Assembly (NCBI GenBank): GCA_026391115.1
Contig: JAPLER010000065.1
Coordinates: 1-24,770, forward strand
Source of the DNA: Bacteroidota bacterium
Lineage (GTDB): Bacteria; Bacteroidota; Bacteroidia; Chitinophagales; Chitinophagaceae
DNA: 24,770 nt
Direction: 5' to 3'
Shown here: positions 14,210 to 23,249 of the stretch, one piece after another
Layout of the letters: the number at the start of each line of letters is the position of its first letter
How positions within the stretch are numbered: the stretch's first letter is position 1
The notes under the pieces: generated by a model
What the model saw: the letters and a program-made list of their open reading frames with translations, nothing else
The model's database searches: none
Told to the model about the DNA's origin: nothing
Position numbers and translations under genes: made by a program

Positions 14210-14821
14210 CTATTTTTTCTTTTTATATTCCTCGTTCAATCCTTTAATTAAATCATTAGTGATATTATAAGTGCTATCCTTATAATAAATCATATCTGTA
14301 CTATTCGAAAAAATAAAAGCATAAGTATTGTTTTTATTATAATCTTTCAAGTATGCTTCAATTTTTTCTTTTACCTTGCTTAATTCAGTTCTTACATCGT
14401 TAGAAACTTTATTTGCAAGCTCTTGACGGGATTGTTGCAAATCTTTTTCAAGTTCGGCAACGTGCTGCTGTGCCTGCATTGCAGCAGATTTTTCAGCATC
14501 GCTTACATTGCCATTTGCACCTAAATCTTTAAACTTGTTTTGATACCCTCTAATAATATTTGCATTTTCATTTTCTTTTTTTGCTAACATATTTTGAGCT
14601 TCAAGTTGTTTTTTGTCTAGTTCTTTTTTTACATCTTTATAATAGTCATATTGACTTTCTATTGAGTCCATTTCAAAATATGCAATTAAACAACCCTTGG
14701 AATTTTGAGGTTTGGTAGCTGTTGGAGTTGCATTTTTTTTATTAGCTGATATTTGCATGTAAAACAAAACAGCAACTGCAATTGCTAGAATAGATGTAAT
14801 AACTATATTAATATTTTTCAT
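14210..14821 (-). CDS. OmpH/Skp-family periplasmic chaperone-like protein
   Basis: This 203-residue protein resembles OmpH/Skp, periplasmic chaperones that hold unfolded outer-membrane proteins. An N-terminal hydrophobic segment (about 5-24, IVITSILAIAVAVLFYMQIS) is a signal peptide or membrane anchor. IAYFEMDSIESQYDYYKDV (about 46-64) matches the family's first beta strand and turn. A long charged helix region, about 60-145, should form the coiled-coil tentacles, and the C-terminal YAFIFSNSTDMIYYKDSTYNIT closes the body as in the family. It lies between the M43 protease terminator and the permease gene. Confidence 0.85.
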   Translation of the reverse strand: MKNINIVITSILAIAVAVLFYMQISANKKNATPTATKPQNSKGCLIAYFEMDSIESQYDYYKDVKKELDKKQLEAQNMLAKKENENANIIRGYQNKFKDLGANGNVSDAEKSAAMQAQQHVAELEKDLQQSRQELANKVSNDVRTELSKVKEKIEAYLKDYNKNNTYAFIFSNSTDMIYYKDSTYNITNDLIKGLNEEYKKKK

Positions 14822-14837
14822 TAAAAAAATTTAATGG

Positions 14838-14845
14838 CAAATATA
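14838..14845 (-). promoter_or_regulatory. Possible -7 box for the OmpH-like gene
   Basis: TATATTTG on the minus strand matches TAnnTTTG exactly, 16 bases before the start codon and after the protease terminator. No clear -33 TTTG is seen at the expected distance. Confidence 0.4.
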
Positions 14846-14902
14846 TAGTGCTGCTTAAATTTTACAGGTGAATAATAAAGTTTAAGATAAATTTAGTAAA
14901 TG

Positions 14903-14933
14903 TAAAGAGGCAGCAAATTTTGCTGCCTCTTTA
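14903..14933 (-). terminator. Strong hairpin terminator of the M43 protease gene
   Basis: AAAGAGGCAGCA (14904-14915) pairs with TGCTGCCTCTTT (14921-14932), extendable by one pair at each outer end, with a five-base loop. On the minus strand it lies 19 bases after the protease stop and is followed by TTTACATTTAC. The symmetric A and T flanks could also work on the other strand. Confidence 0.8.
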
Positions 14934-14951
14934 AGAAATGATTGATAATTT

Positions 14952-17537
14952 CTATTCTTTTATAAACTTAAATGCTTTAATCTCGCTTTCATTTTTTATT
15001 AGAACCATATAATTTGCCTTTGGCAAAGTAGATGTGTTTATTTCGAATGATTGAGTGCCTGTAGCAACAATAACTTTTTTATCCATAATAACTCGACCTA
15101 AATAATCTATTATTTGAATGGTGTTGTTGGTTGCAGTATTTGCAGAGCTTGTTATTTGTATGTTCACAAACTCTTTTGCTGGGTTTGGATAAAGATTAAC
15201 TGCTTGTTTTTCGCCAATTTTTAATGCTACAATATTGCTGTAAGTATACTTGCCATTGTTATCATTCATTTTTAAGCGATAGTATAAATTATTTGTATTT
15301 TGTTTATATGCATTATCGTCTGAAAATTGATAGAACGCACTGTTGTTGCTATTTCCAATAGCATTTACAACTCCAATTTTTTCAAAGTTTTTACCGTCTA
15401 TGCTTCTTTCAATTTCATAATTTTTAACACCATCTTCTTTTTTTGTTTCCCATTTGCAGGTAATATTTCTGGTATTTTGTTGTACAGCAAATGATAATAA
15501 TTTTAATGGTAAAACAGGGACAGAGTAGATATTTATATTATCAATATATATGTTTTGTCCATTTCCATTTTTAGTTCTAAATGCAAGATTGATGGGCGTA
15601 TTTCTGTAATTCATTAAAGAAATTTTTACAGGAGTTGTTATCCAATCTGCAGCTACTGCTGTCCAACTTGTAGAAGATACAGCTGTACTTGTTTTAAGAT
15701 TATCGCCAGCTTTTTTCCAAAGTTGTGTCCAAGTTGCTGCATCACAATCTGTTGAAACTTCTACAGACAAAGTATCCCTTTTTGAATTTGAAGCATTGCT
15801 TTTCAATTTATAGGCATAATCAAATGTTAAAAACACAGAGTCAGGAGTATTGTTAAAATTAAATCTTGGAGATTTTAAGTAGTCTAAATCGCCAACAGAG
15901 GTATAACCAAACATTTGCATAAATGCAGATGCTGTTCCTGTTTTAAATGCATTCGTAGATCTTGCCCAAGTTGTAGTCGATGCGTTATTGTTTACAACAC
16001 TCCAGCCATTGGCAGTAGGTGCAAATGCAGCACCTTCAAATCCTTCAAAATGGGGAAGTGCTGTTGGTGTTGGGACAGAGTTGTCAATAAAAATATTTTT
16101 TGTAATAGTATCATTTAATGGCAAACTATCTAAGGCACTATTAGGATTTGATGTAAATACTTTTAGAATATTGTTACCTCCAACTAGTTGTATTGAAGGC
16201 AATGTAAGTGTTGTGTTTCTCCCTCCAATTAAATCTATTGGATAAGTTTGAGTTGACAGTATATTGCCATTTACAGAAGCACTAATTGTTAAACTTGTTA
16301 GCTTATTTATTCCAGAATTAGAGATTTTAATTCTAGGTGTAATTGATGGACTAGTACCACAAGTTGGAGTGCTGAAACTAACTGTTTTGCAGTTGTCTTG
16401 ATCATACTCCGAGCCTCCTGGACTAATTAATTCTAAAGCACGAACTTCATTCTGTGGTGTACCGTTTGGAGGTAAGTGACCTTTGGTTGTTAGATAGCCT
16501 GAACGATATTGTAAAATTACTTGATGCATTCTCTTTACTTGTCCTTTTGTAAACAAAGACATACATTGGTCATTTGAATAGTCCATATAATTTTGAAACA
16601 TTTTGGCAACAGCAGGTGTACAACCATTTGTAGTTCCTGTAGCAGGGCAACCAGATGTAGCAGTACTTAATGGTGGAGTATCATCTATTGCCCCCAAAAA
16701 TGCAGCAGCTAAAGTACCACTAGTTAAATTGGAAGTAAAGTCTCCACTAGTACATCCTCCTTGAAATGTATGATTCAAACCAAAATTATGCCCAATTTCG
16801 TGTACTGCTGTTCTTGCTAAATTAAAACTAGGATCGGTATAGCAAGGGTTGCTTGCAAAAACTTGCTCATCCACACATACACCATCACTACCACTACCAC
16901 TTGTTGCACCTACACCTATTTGAGGTGAAATACCTAATAAGCCTGTTGTAGAAAACCCTGAACCTACCCATAAATTGTAGTAAGCACTTGTTGTCCAAGC
17001 TGCTAAACCACCAGAAGCTACAACTTTAATATTTTGTGCTGTAGTTTGTGCAATTTGAACATTACCAACTTTTCTTTCAATACCTGTTGTTGATTTTCCA
17101 CTCGGATCTCTTCTTGCCAATGCAAAACGCATCATAGAGTGTCCTCGAACACTGTAGAAACCAGATGCAGTTGCACTGTCGTCATTAAATCCTGAATAAT
17201 CTTCATTCAATCTATCGATAAAACGTTGCACATCTTCATCAGTAACCCTGTATGGATCTGGTAATACTATATGAACTACTACTGGGATAGTTATTGTATC
17301 AGAGGGAAAAGCATCAAGTGTAGGGGGCAAAGGATGAGCTGCTAAATAGGCATCAATATCTCTGTTTTTTGCTTCATAATCTGCTTTAAAAATAGGGTCA
17401 GTTTTTAACCTTTCTTCAATAGCTTCCATCGTAGCACAACGTCTTACTTTTTTTTGGGCAAAAGTTTGTTGACTGCTTAAGATGAGGGTTGTGAAAAGTG
17501 CTAATACAATTTGCACTTTAACAGCAAATAACTTCAT
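14952..17537 (-). CDS. Secreted M43 zinc metalloprotease with type IX secretion sorting domain
   Basis: This 861-residue extracellular protease belongs to the pappalysin/cytophagalysin family (M43). A signal peptide (about 1-28, ending TFAQ) is followed by a propeptide with RRCATMEAIEERL; the Cys there could act as a cysteine switch, as in related zymogens (inference). The catalytic domain has HEIGHNFGLNH at 246-256 (zinc-binding HExxHxxGxxH) and the Met-turn NYMDYSNDQCM near 315-326. A CARDB-like beta domain lies near 380-490 and a jelly-roll/MAM-like domain near 490-690 (FEGFEGA start). Residues 779-861 (LYPNPAKEFVNI to FKFIKE) form the C-terminal domain that sends proteins through the type IX secretion system. 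It stands alone, with its own terminator. Confidence 0.93.
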   Translation of the reverse strand: MKLFAVKVQIVLALFTTLILSSQQTFAQKKVRRCATMEAIEERLKTDPIFKADYEAKNRDIDAYLAAHPLPPTLDAFPSDTITIPVVVHIVLPDPYRVTDEDVQRFIDRLNEDYSGFNDDSATASGFYSVRGHSMMRFALARRDPSGKSTTGIERKVGNVQIAQTTAQNIKVVASGGLAAWTTSAYYNLWVGSGFSTTGLLGISPQIGVGATSGSGSDGVCVDEQVFASNPCYTDPSFNLARTAVHEIGHNFGLNHTFQGGCTSGDFTSNLTSGTLAAAFLGAIDDTPPLSTATSGCPATGTTNGCTPAVAKMFQNYMDYSNDQCMSLFTKGQVKRMHQVILQYRSGYLTTKGHLPPNGTPQNEVRALELISPGGSEYDQDNCKTVSFSTPTCGTSPSITPRIKISNSGINKLTSLTISASVNGNILSTQTYPIDLIGGRNTTLTLPSIQLVGGNNILKVFTSNPNSALDSLPLNDTITKNIFIDNSVPTPTALPHFEGFEGAAFAPTANGWSVVNNNASTTTWARSTNAFKTGTASAFMQMFGYTSVGDLDYLKSPRFNFNNTPDSVFLTFDYAYKLKSNASNSKRDTLSVEVSTDCDAATWTQLWKKAGDNLKTSTAVSSTSWTAVAADWITTPVKISLMNYRNTPINLAFRTKNGNGQNIYIDNINIYSVPVLPLKLLSFAVQQNTRNITCKWETKKEDGVKNYEIERSIDGKNFEKIGVVNAIGNSNNSAFYQFSDDNAYKQNTNNLYYRLKMNDNNGKYTYSNIVALKIGEKQAVNLYPNPAKEFVNIQITSSANTATNNTIQIIDYLGRVIMDKKVIVATGTQSFEINTSTLPKANYMVLIKNESEIKAFKFIKE

Positions 17538-17644
17538 TTTAGTAAAATTTAAGTGGGGAAAGGTAATGTTTTAATTTATTAAAAAAAAACTTGACCCCTT
17601 TTTACTAGAATCGTTTAAATTTTTAATGAGTTTTCAATACTTTT

Positions 17645-18952
17645 TTAATTTAATAGACTAACAACTCCTTCTCTTTCTAAAATTAAATAACCCAACTTAT
17701 CATTACTAATACCATCTTTAAGTTGATAACTAAAGCATAATTCGTGGTTAATAACTGAAGTTTCAAAGTATTTAAATTGGATATTGTTATGCTGTTTTAA
17801 ATCCTCGCCAATTTCGTATAAATGTGTAGATAAAATAAAAACTGCATTTTGTTTTTTTTGCAAACCATTAATAACAGTTAAGCTACATTTCATTGCATCC
17901 TGAATATTGGTTCCTTTAAAAAGCTCGTCTATCAAAATAAGCCATTTTTTATTGTCACCTATTTTTTCAATGGTGCTTTTAATTCGTTTTACTTCATTAA
18001 AAAAATAACTTTCGTTTTTAAAAATGTTGTCAACAATATTAATGTTGCTAAGTAAACCATCAAAGTAACTTAGTTGCAGTTGCTTGGCTGGAACAGGAAA
18101 TCCAAGGTGAGACAAGTAAATAGAAATACCAACTGCTTTTATGAATGTACTTTTGCCAGCCATATTTGCACCAGTCAGAAATAAAAAATTTTCCTCTCTT
18201 CTTAGTTCAACATTATATGCAATAGCTTTTGATAAAAGTGGGTGATAAATTGAGTTTGCTTTGATACAAGGTTCTTCTGTTTCAATAAAATTTGGGAAAT
18301 TAAAATCGTATTTATTTATTGCATTAACAATACTTAAATAAGCATCAATCTTACAAAATATTTCAATTAACTCAAAACAATCGTGTTTAAAATGATTGCG
18401 TAAATTACTAGCTACATCTAGAATTTGTTTATTTGATATTGATTTAACATCGCTTATTTCAAGTAGTGTATTTATCCAAATTTTATTTGTATGTAACTCT
18501 ATTTTTTCTATCCAAAACTTTATGATGTTGCTTTTCGATTCATCTAATAAGGCTCTCATCTTTTTTACTCCTTTTACAAATTCAATAAAGTGTTGCAAGG
18601 AGTATTTCGAAAGCGAAAAGTCGGCTTTTGAAAAAATGGAATAAAAAAAACAATTTAGTGCATTGCAATGTGTTGGATAAGTATCAATGGCTGTATCATA
18701 AAATTTCTCCATAACCATAACAGTTCCATTACTAATATTTGTTGGAATGCTTTGTTTGATTTGAGAAAGATATTGCAGCGTTTTTTGAGTATCGTTTATT
18801 GAATCAATACTTTTCAATGGCGATAAAAGCAACTCTTGCAAATAAAATTTACCTCCAGTTGTTTGTGTGGTATCAAATAAATGAAACAAAGATTCTGCTT
18901 CATTATTATTTACAATAGCTAAATCAGTTAAGGTTGTTTGGTCAACTTGCAT
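17645..18952 (-). CDS. MutS-family ATPase with core and ATPase domains only
   Basis: This 435-residue protein keeps the MutS lever/core helices (about 1-240) and the C-terminal ABC-type ATPase: Walker A GANMAGKST at 261-269 and Walker B LILIDE with D342 and E343, followed by the signature-like FKGTN. The usual mismatch-recognition domain I (with the Phe-x-Glu) and connector domain II are absent; classic MutS has about 850-870 residues. It also lacks the Smr nuclease domain of MutS2. Role is therefore unclear: perhaps binding branched or structured DNA rather than mismatches. It follows the response regulator gene by 86 bases on the same strand. Confidence 0.85.
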   Translation of the reverse strand: MQVDQTTLTDLAIVNNNEAESLFHLFDTTQTTGGKFYLQELLLSPLKSIDSINDTQKTLQYLSQIKQSIPTNISNGTVMVMEKFYDTAIDTYPTHCNALNCFFYSIFSKADFSLSKYSLQHFIEFVKGVKKMRALLDESKSNIIKFWIEKIELHTNKIWINTLLEISDVKSISNKQILDVASNLRNHFKHDCFELIEIFCKIDAYLSIVNAINKYDFNFPNFIETEEPCIKANSIYHPLLSKAIAYNVELRREENFLFLTGANMAGKSTFIKAVGISIYLSHLGFPVPAKQLQLSYFDGLLSNINIVDNIFKNESYFFNEVKRIKSTIEKIGDNKKWLILIDELFKGTNIQDAMKCSLTVINGLQKKQNAVFILSTHLYEIGEDLKQHNNIQFKYFETSVINHELCFSYQLKDGISNDKLGYLILEREGVVSLLN

Positions 18953-19038
18953 TTAAAAGATTATGTAAGTTTAAATAGATTAATTGTGAGTTGCATCAAC
19001 TAAGAGTCATAATTTTAAAAAATCCATAAATAAAATAT

Positions 19039-19722
19039 TTAACACACAAATCTATAGCCAATGCCTTTTATAGTAAGTATTTCAATCTTATCATCTGTTT
19101 TAAAATAACTACGAATTTTAGTAATATAAACGTCTAAGTTTCTACTGTTAAAGAAAGAATCACTACCCCAAATTTGATTTAAAATATCTTCTCGTTTTAT
19201 TATTTTATTTTTGTTAGATACTAATAGTTTTAACAACTCGGCTTCCTTGAAAGAAAGCTTGTGTTCATTTCCAACAGCAACTAAACTTTGTTTATCTGTG
19301 TTAAAAGTAAAAGTACTTATTACTACTTCGGTTGCTATGCTTTCTGCAACACCTATTTTTTTTATGGTTAAAATATTTTCGACTCTTGCAATTAATTCTT
19401 CAATACTAAATGGCTTTTTTAAATAATCATTTGCACCCAGTTTAAAACCTTCTATTACATCAGTTGTTTGTGTTTTTGCAGTAACAAAAATGATGGGTAC
19501 ATCTGCATTAATTTCTTTAATTTGCTTTGCTAAATCAAATCCTGAAATATTAGGTAGCATTACATCTAAAACACATATATGTGGATTAAATTTATTAAAT
19601 GCCATTACAACTTTAGCACCATCACTTTCTAGGAAAACATCATAGCCACTTGCAGTTAAAGCGTGTTTCACTATTTTGCCAAGTGACAATTCATCTTCTA
19701 CATATAATATTTTTACTTGCAT
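19039..19722 (-). CDS. OmpR/PhoB-family response regulator
   Basis: This 227-residue DNA-binding regulator is switched by phosphorylation. The receiver domain (1-118) has the acidic pair E9/D10, the phospho-acceptor D53 (VLDVMLPN), T81 and K103 (LKKPF). The winged-helix effector covers about 130-227 and ends with LTIKGIGYRFVC, typical of the OmpR group, which bind pairs of direct repeats with a period of about 10-11 bases. Its kinase gene lies just upstream, ending 26 bases before this start, so the two form one operon. A direct repeat that could be its target is at 21236-21252. Confidence 0.95.
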   Translation of the reverse strand: MQVKILYVEDELSLGKIVKHALTASGYDVFLESDGAKVVMAFNKFNPHICVLDVMLPNISGFDLAKQIKEINADVPIIFVTAKTQTTDVIEGFKLGANDYLKKPFSIEELIARVENILTIKKIGVAESIATEVVISTFTFNTDKQSLVAVGNEHKLSFKEAELLKLLVSNKNKIIKREDILNQIWGSDSFFNSRNLDVYITKIRSYFKTDDKIEILTIKGIGYRFVC

Positions 19723-19748
19723 AAATTATTTGTTTAGCTTTTTTTAAA

Positions 19749-21185
19749 CTATTTACTATTTACATTCTTTATTCCTACAATAAACCTACTACCCTTGCCC
19801 AAAGCACTTGTTACATTGATGTAGCCATTGTGCATTTTAACAATGTGCGAGATATAACTTAATCCTAATCCATAGCCCTTTGCATTGTGAGTATTGCCTT
19901 GAGGTACTCTATAAAACTTATCAAAAATTTTACTTTGATGTTGTGGTGCTATTCCTATTCCATTATCTTGTACAATAATTTCAGCAATATCATCTACCTG
20001 CCTTAAGTCAATGTTAATAATGGGTTGTCGTTCACAATACTTTATTGCATTATCTATCAAATTATAAACAACACTTTTGATGTGGCTTTTGTCCGCAGTA
20101 ATATCTATGTTTGAATCTGATTTAAAATTTACTAATGCATTGTGTTTATCAAATTGTGGTTTCATATTGGCAATAACATCTTCAATCAAGCTATTGATAT
20201 TTACCTTCTCTGTTTTTAATTCTGTTTTGCCATTTTCAAAAAGAGATAATTTAAGCACCTTATCTACAAGCAAATTCAGTCTATTTAATTCATCTGTGCT
20301 TACTTGTAAATACTCTTTGGTAAGTTCTTTATCGTCTATTACACCAAACTTTGTTATAGCTTCAATCGCAACAGAAATAGTGGTTATAGGTGTTTTAAAT
20401 TCGTGTGTTATATTGCTTATTAAATCATTTTTTGCAATAACAAGTTGCTTCTGATCGCTAAGTGTTTTATATGCAAAAAATATTGATGCAATGAAAAAAA
20501 TAATTATTCCAATAGATATAATTAACTGCGGTATAATTTTATGTAAAATATGCGACTGAAAAGAAGTTATTGCAGCATAGTAACTTATTTTTTTTTGTTG
20601 ACCAATTGCTACAATATCTGTGTAAACAAAATTTGATTTTGATTTTAAACTATCTGTTGGAATAGCATTTTCTGAAACAAATACTTCAAAAGGTAAGTCA
20701 ATATCATTTTCACTATCTGTTAGTTTATTTTTATATAAGCCTTTAATATCATCGATAGGTAATACCAGTTCGATCACTTCTTTTTTTTGAATACTATCTT
20801 TAATAATATTTTTTAATACTGCATTATCTTTAATTGAATTTGCCAAGCCTTCAATCATTTTTTTGCTTTCATATTGTTGTTTTTCATCAACTATTTTTAA
20901 CCCCAATTTTAATTGGTGCCAAACTTCGCTAGCAATTTTAGAAGCGTCATCGCCAATAACTTTTAAATGTTGAAAATCATTAATAGCTTTTGTTAAAAAG
21001 GCTGTATCCCTTAATGTCTGTCTATCTTGAATTTCATAAACAGTTTCTTTAAACAACGCATTTGTTGTTTTTGAAATCACATTTTTTTCATTTTTATACA
21101 ATGAGTTTATCCAATAAAATTGAAATACAATAACAACTATTGCACATACAATCATCAATATCGATGCTAGGTTTAACTTCTTCAT
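19749..21185 (-). CDS. Membrane sensor histidine kinase
   Basis: This 478-residue kinase senses an outside signal and phosphorylates the response regulator encoded 26 bases downstream. It has membrane helices at about 7-28 and 220-241 and between them an extracytoplasmic domain of about 190 residues rich in Lys, Asp and Ile, without a family I recognise. The dimerisation domain has H261 in NITHEFKTP. The ATPase domain has the N box YNLIDNAIKYC, the G1 box VQDNGIGIA and the G2 region GYGLGLSYI. HAMP and PAS domains are not evident, so the second helix leads straight to the kinase core. It is divergent from the small-peptide and ABC transporter genes, which are likely candidates for its regulon. 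Confidence 0.93.
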   Translation of the reverse strand: MKKLNLASILMIVCAIVVIVFQFYWINSLYKNEKNVISKTTNALFKETVYEIQDRQTLRDTAFLTKAINDFQHLKVIGDDASKIASEVWHQLKLGLKIVDEKQQYESKKMIEGLANSIKDNAVLKNIIKDSIQKKEVIELVLPIDDIKGLYKNKLTDSENDIDLPFEVFVSENAIPTDSLKSKSNFVYTDIVAIGQQKKISYYAAITSFQSHILHKIIPQLIISIGIIIFFIASIFFAYKTLSDQKQLVIAKNDLISNITHEFKTPITTISVAIEAITKFGVIDDKELTKEYLQVSTDELNRLNLLVDKVLKLSLFENGKTELKTEKVNINSLIEDVIANMKPQFDKHNALVNFKSDSNIDITADKSHIKSVVYNLIDNAIKYCERQPIINIDLRQVDDIAEIIVQDNGIGIAPQHQSKIFDKFYRVPQGNTHNAKGYGLGLSYISHIVKMHNGYINVTSALGKGSRFIVGIKNVNSK

Positions 21186-21200
21186 ACTAAACTTTCAAAA

Positions 21201-21208
21201 CAAAAATA
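21201..21208 (-). promoter_or_regulatory. Possible -7 box for the kinase-regulator operon
   Basis: TATTTTTG on the minus strand matches TAnnTTTG and lies 15 bases before the kinase start, giving a very short leader. No -33 element is clear. Confidence 0.35.
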
Positions 21209-21235
21209 ACTAATGCGTATTACCTTTTGGGTTTA

Positions 21236-21252
21236 TTAACTTTAATTAACTT
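21236..21252 (+). promoter_or_regulatory. TTAACTT direct repeat, candidate response-regulator site
   Basis: TTAACTT occurs at 21236-21242 and 21246-21252, a period of 10 bases. OmpR-family regulators bind such tandem half-sites. It lies between the divergent kinase and transporter units, 30 bases upstream of the -7 box at 21283. Confidence 0.35.
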
Positions 21253-21282
21253 ATTAATAGAAATTTTCAAGTTATTGCAATC

Positions 21283-21290
21283 TATGTTTG
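21283..21290 (+). promoter_or_regulatory. Possible -7 box for the small-peptide and ABC transporter operon
   Basis: TATGTTTG matches TAnnTTTG and lies 18 bases before the small reading frame's ATG. The -33 region is weak, which would suit activator dependence. Confidence 0.4.
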
Positions 21291-21308
21291 CTTTACAAAT
21301 TACAAATA

Positions 21309-21467
21309 ATGAAAAAGCTAAAACTAATTTTAATTATTCTTTTTCTTTCGGTAACAGCTTTATTAATAATTAATTCAAAACAATCAAATCTAGATACCAA
21401 TAAAGCTGCAAATCAAGCAGATTCATATTCGGCATTTGATATGTTTTCAAAATACAATTTATATTAA
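21309..21467 (+). CDS. Small 52-residue membrane or exported peptide
   Basis: ATG at 21309 opens a 52-codon frame ending TAA at 21465-21467. The product begins MKKLKLILIILFLSVTALLIIN, a positively charged start and one hydrophobic stretch (about 5-22), then a polar tail of about 30 residues (SKQSNLDTNKAAN, SYSAFDMF). It could be a single-pass membrane peptide or a cleaved exported peptide. It lies directly after a -7 box and 17 bases before the ABC ATPase gene, so it is probably the first gene of that operon. I recognise no family. The clean N-terminal charge pattern and position favour a real gene, but its small size keeps some doubt. Confidence 0.55.
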   Translation: MKKLKLILIILFLSVTALLIINSKQSNLDTNKAANQADSYSAFDMFSKYNLY

Positions 21468-21484
21468 CTTTTTATTTAAATAAT

Positions 21485-22384
21485 ATGAGTAATAATATTT
21501 TATCTATTAATGGAATTACCAAAAAATATGGCAACATTACTGCTGTAAATAATCTAAGTTTCAATGTGCCTCAAGGTTCTATTTTTGGAATACTTGGACC
21601 CAATGGAAGTGGCAAAACCACAACACTTGGAATTATACTTGATGTATTAAAAGCCAACAGCGGTTCCTTTAGCTGGTTTGATGCACCAAGTAATACTAAT
21701 AATAGAAACAGAATTGGGTCATTACTTGAAACGCCTAATTTTTATCACTACTTATCTGCCTTTGATAATTTAAAAATTACTCAAGAAATTAATAAACGTG
21801 GCAACGAATATTCTATTGAGGAAGCTTTACATATAGTAAGATTAACTGAGCGTAAAAACTATAAATTTAAAACCTATAGTTTGGGTATGAAACAAAGACT
21901 TGCCATAGCAGCAGCTTTGCTTGGCAACCCTGATGTGCTTGTGTTTGATGAACCCACTAATGGACTTGATCCAGTTGGAATTGTTGAAATAAGAGAGTTG
22001 ATAAAACAACTTGCCCAACAAGGAAAAACAATTATTATGGCGAGTCATTTATTGGATGAAGTTGAAAAAGTTTGCACACACGTTGCTATTATGAAACGTG
22101 GAAATTTAGTAGCTTGTGGCGATGTAAATGAAATAATAGCTAACGAAGAAATTGTTGAACTAAATGCTGTAAACAACGAACAACTTTATGGCATTTTAAG
22201 CAACTATAATCTTGTTAAAAAAATAACACAAGAAAAAAACTATGTAGAACTTGCTTTTACACAAGGTGATAGTAAACTTGATGATATTAATAAATATTGC
22301 TTTGAAAAAGGTATTGTTTTAAACCATCTTACCTATAAGCGTAAAAGCCTTGAAGTTAAATTTTTTGAACTTACTAATAACTAA
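21485..22384 (+). CDS. ABC transporter ATP-binding protein (ABC-2/DRA type)
   Basis: This 299-residue cytoplasmic ATPase drives an exporter with the permease encoded 18 bases downstream. Walker A is GPNGSGKTT (38-46), the signature is the variant SLGMKQ (132-137), Walker B is VLVFDEP with D155 and E156, and the switch His is H188 (ASHLLDE). The C-terminal 80 residues after the nucleotide-binding domain are typical of the drug/lantibiotic-resistance group (BcrA/CcmA-like). The substrate is unknown; self-protection against a peptide antibiotic is common for this group when a two-component system stands beside it, as here. Confidence 0.93.
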   Translation: MSNNILSINGITKKYGNITAVNNLSFNVPQGSIFGILGPNGSGKTTTLGIILDVLKANSGSFSWFDAPSNTNNRNRIGSLLETPNFYHYLSAFDNLKITQEINKRGNEYSIEEALHIVRLTERKNYKFKTYSLGMKQRLAIAAALLGNPDVLVFDEPTNGLDPVGIVEIRELIKQLAQQGKTIIMASHLLDEVEKVCTHVAIMKRGNLVACGDVNEIIANEEIVELNAVNNEQLYGILSNYNLVKKITQEKNYVELAFTQGDSKLDDINKYCFEKGIVLNHLTYKRKSLEVKFFELTNN

Positions 22385-22402
22385 TATTTATAAACTAATT
22401 AT

Positions 22403-23239
22403 ATGAAATCTTTAATAAAAATTGAATGGCTTAAAATAAAAAAGTATCCTGTGTTTTGGTGGATGTTGGGTATAGTAGCTTTAACATATCCTGGTGTAAA
22501 TTTTATGTTCTATAAAATTTTTCATTTCGAAAATTCTCATATGGAGAAAAATGAAGCTATGGCCACTAATTTGTTGAAAATGCTTATTGGCGATCCTTTT
22601 ACTTTTCCTGAAGCTTGGCATTCTATTGCTTACTTATCTTCTGCTTTTGTTATGGTGCCTGCTATTCTTATTGTAATGTTAATTAACAATGAATATACAT
22701 ATAAAACAAATAGACAGAATATTATTGATGGTTTAAGTAGAAAGGATTTTATTTTGGCCAAACTAATTGATGTTGCATTAATTTCATTGGCAATAACAGT
22801 TGTTTATACTATAACAACTATATGCTTTGGTTTAGTTGCAGACTTTAGCTATGCTAGTAAAATGTATGAACAGTTGTACTATATCCCATTGTTTTTTATT
22901 CAAACATTTGCCCAACTTTCAATAGCCTTTTTGGCAGGTTTTTTTATTCGAAAATCTTTTTTGGCAATTGGTGCTTTTCTAATTTATTACGTCATTGTAG
23001 AAAATATGCTTATAGCTTTCTTAAAGTATTATCATATAGCAATTGATAAATATTTGCCTTTTGAAATATCAGATAGAATTATTCCACCACCTGCCTTTAT
23101 TGGTAAATTTGGAGATAATGGTATAGAAAAATATCGAGCAACCTTAAATGCAATTCCTTTACATATTGCATTAACAATCATTTTAACAAGTGGCATTTGG
23201 TACTTATGTTTTAGGAATTATGCTAAAAGAGATTTGTAA
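22403..23239 (+). CDS. ABC-2 type transporter permease
   Basis: This 278-residue inner-membrane protein is the partner of the ATPase encoded just before it. It begins MKSLIKIEWLKIKKYPVFWW, the amphipathic elbow helix usual for ABC-2 permeases, and about six membrane segments follow, near 17-37, 78-92, 122-147, 164-180, 185-207 and 250-270. NEYTYKTNRQNIIDGLSRKD after the second segment is the typical cytoplasmic coupling region. Together the pair makes a minimal exporter. The gene ends 10 bases before the convergent rnhB stop. Confidence 0.88.
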   Translation: MKSLIKIEWLKIKKYPVFWWMLGIVALTYPGVNFMFYKIFHFENSHMEKNEAMATNLLKMLIGDPFTFPEAWHSIAYLSSAFVMVPAILIVMLINNEYTYKTNRQNIIDGLSRKDFILAKLIDVALISLAITVVYTITTICFGLVADFSYASKMYEQLYYIPLFFIQTFAQLSIAFLAGFFIRKSFLAIGAFLIYYVIVENMLIAFLKYYHIAIDKYLPFEISDRIIPPPAFIGKFGDNGIEKYRATLNAIPLHIALTIILTSGIWYLCFRNYAKRDL

Positions 23240-23249
23240 AAAATTCTTT

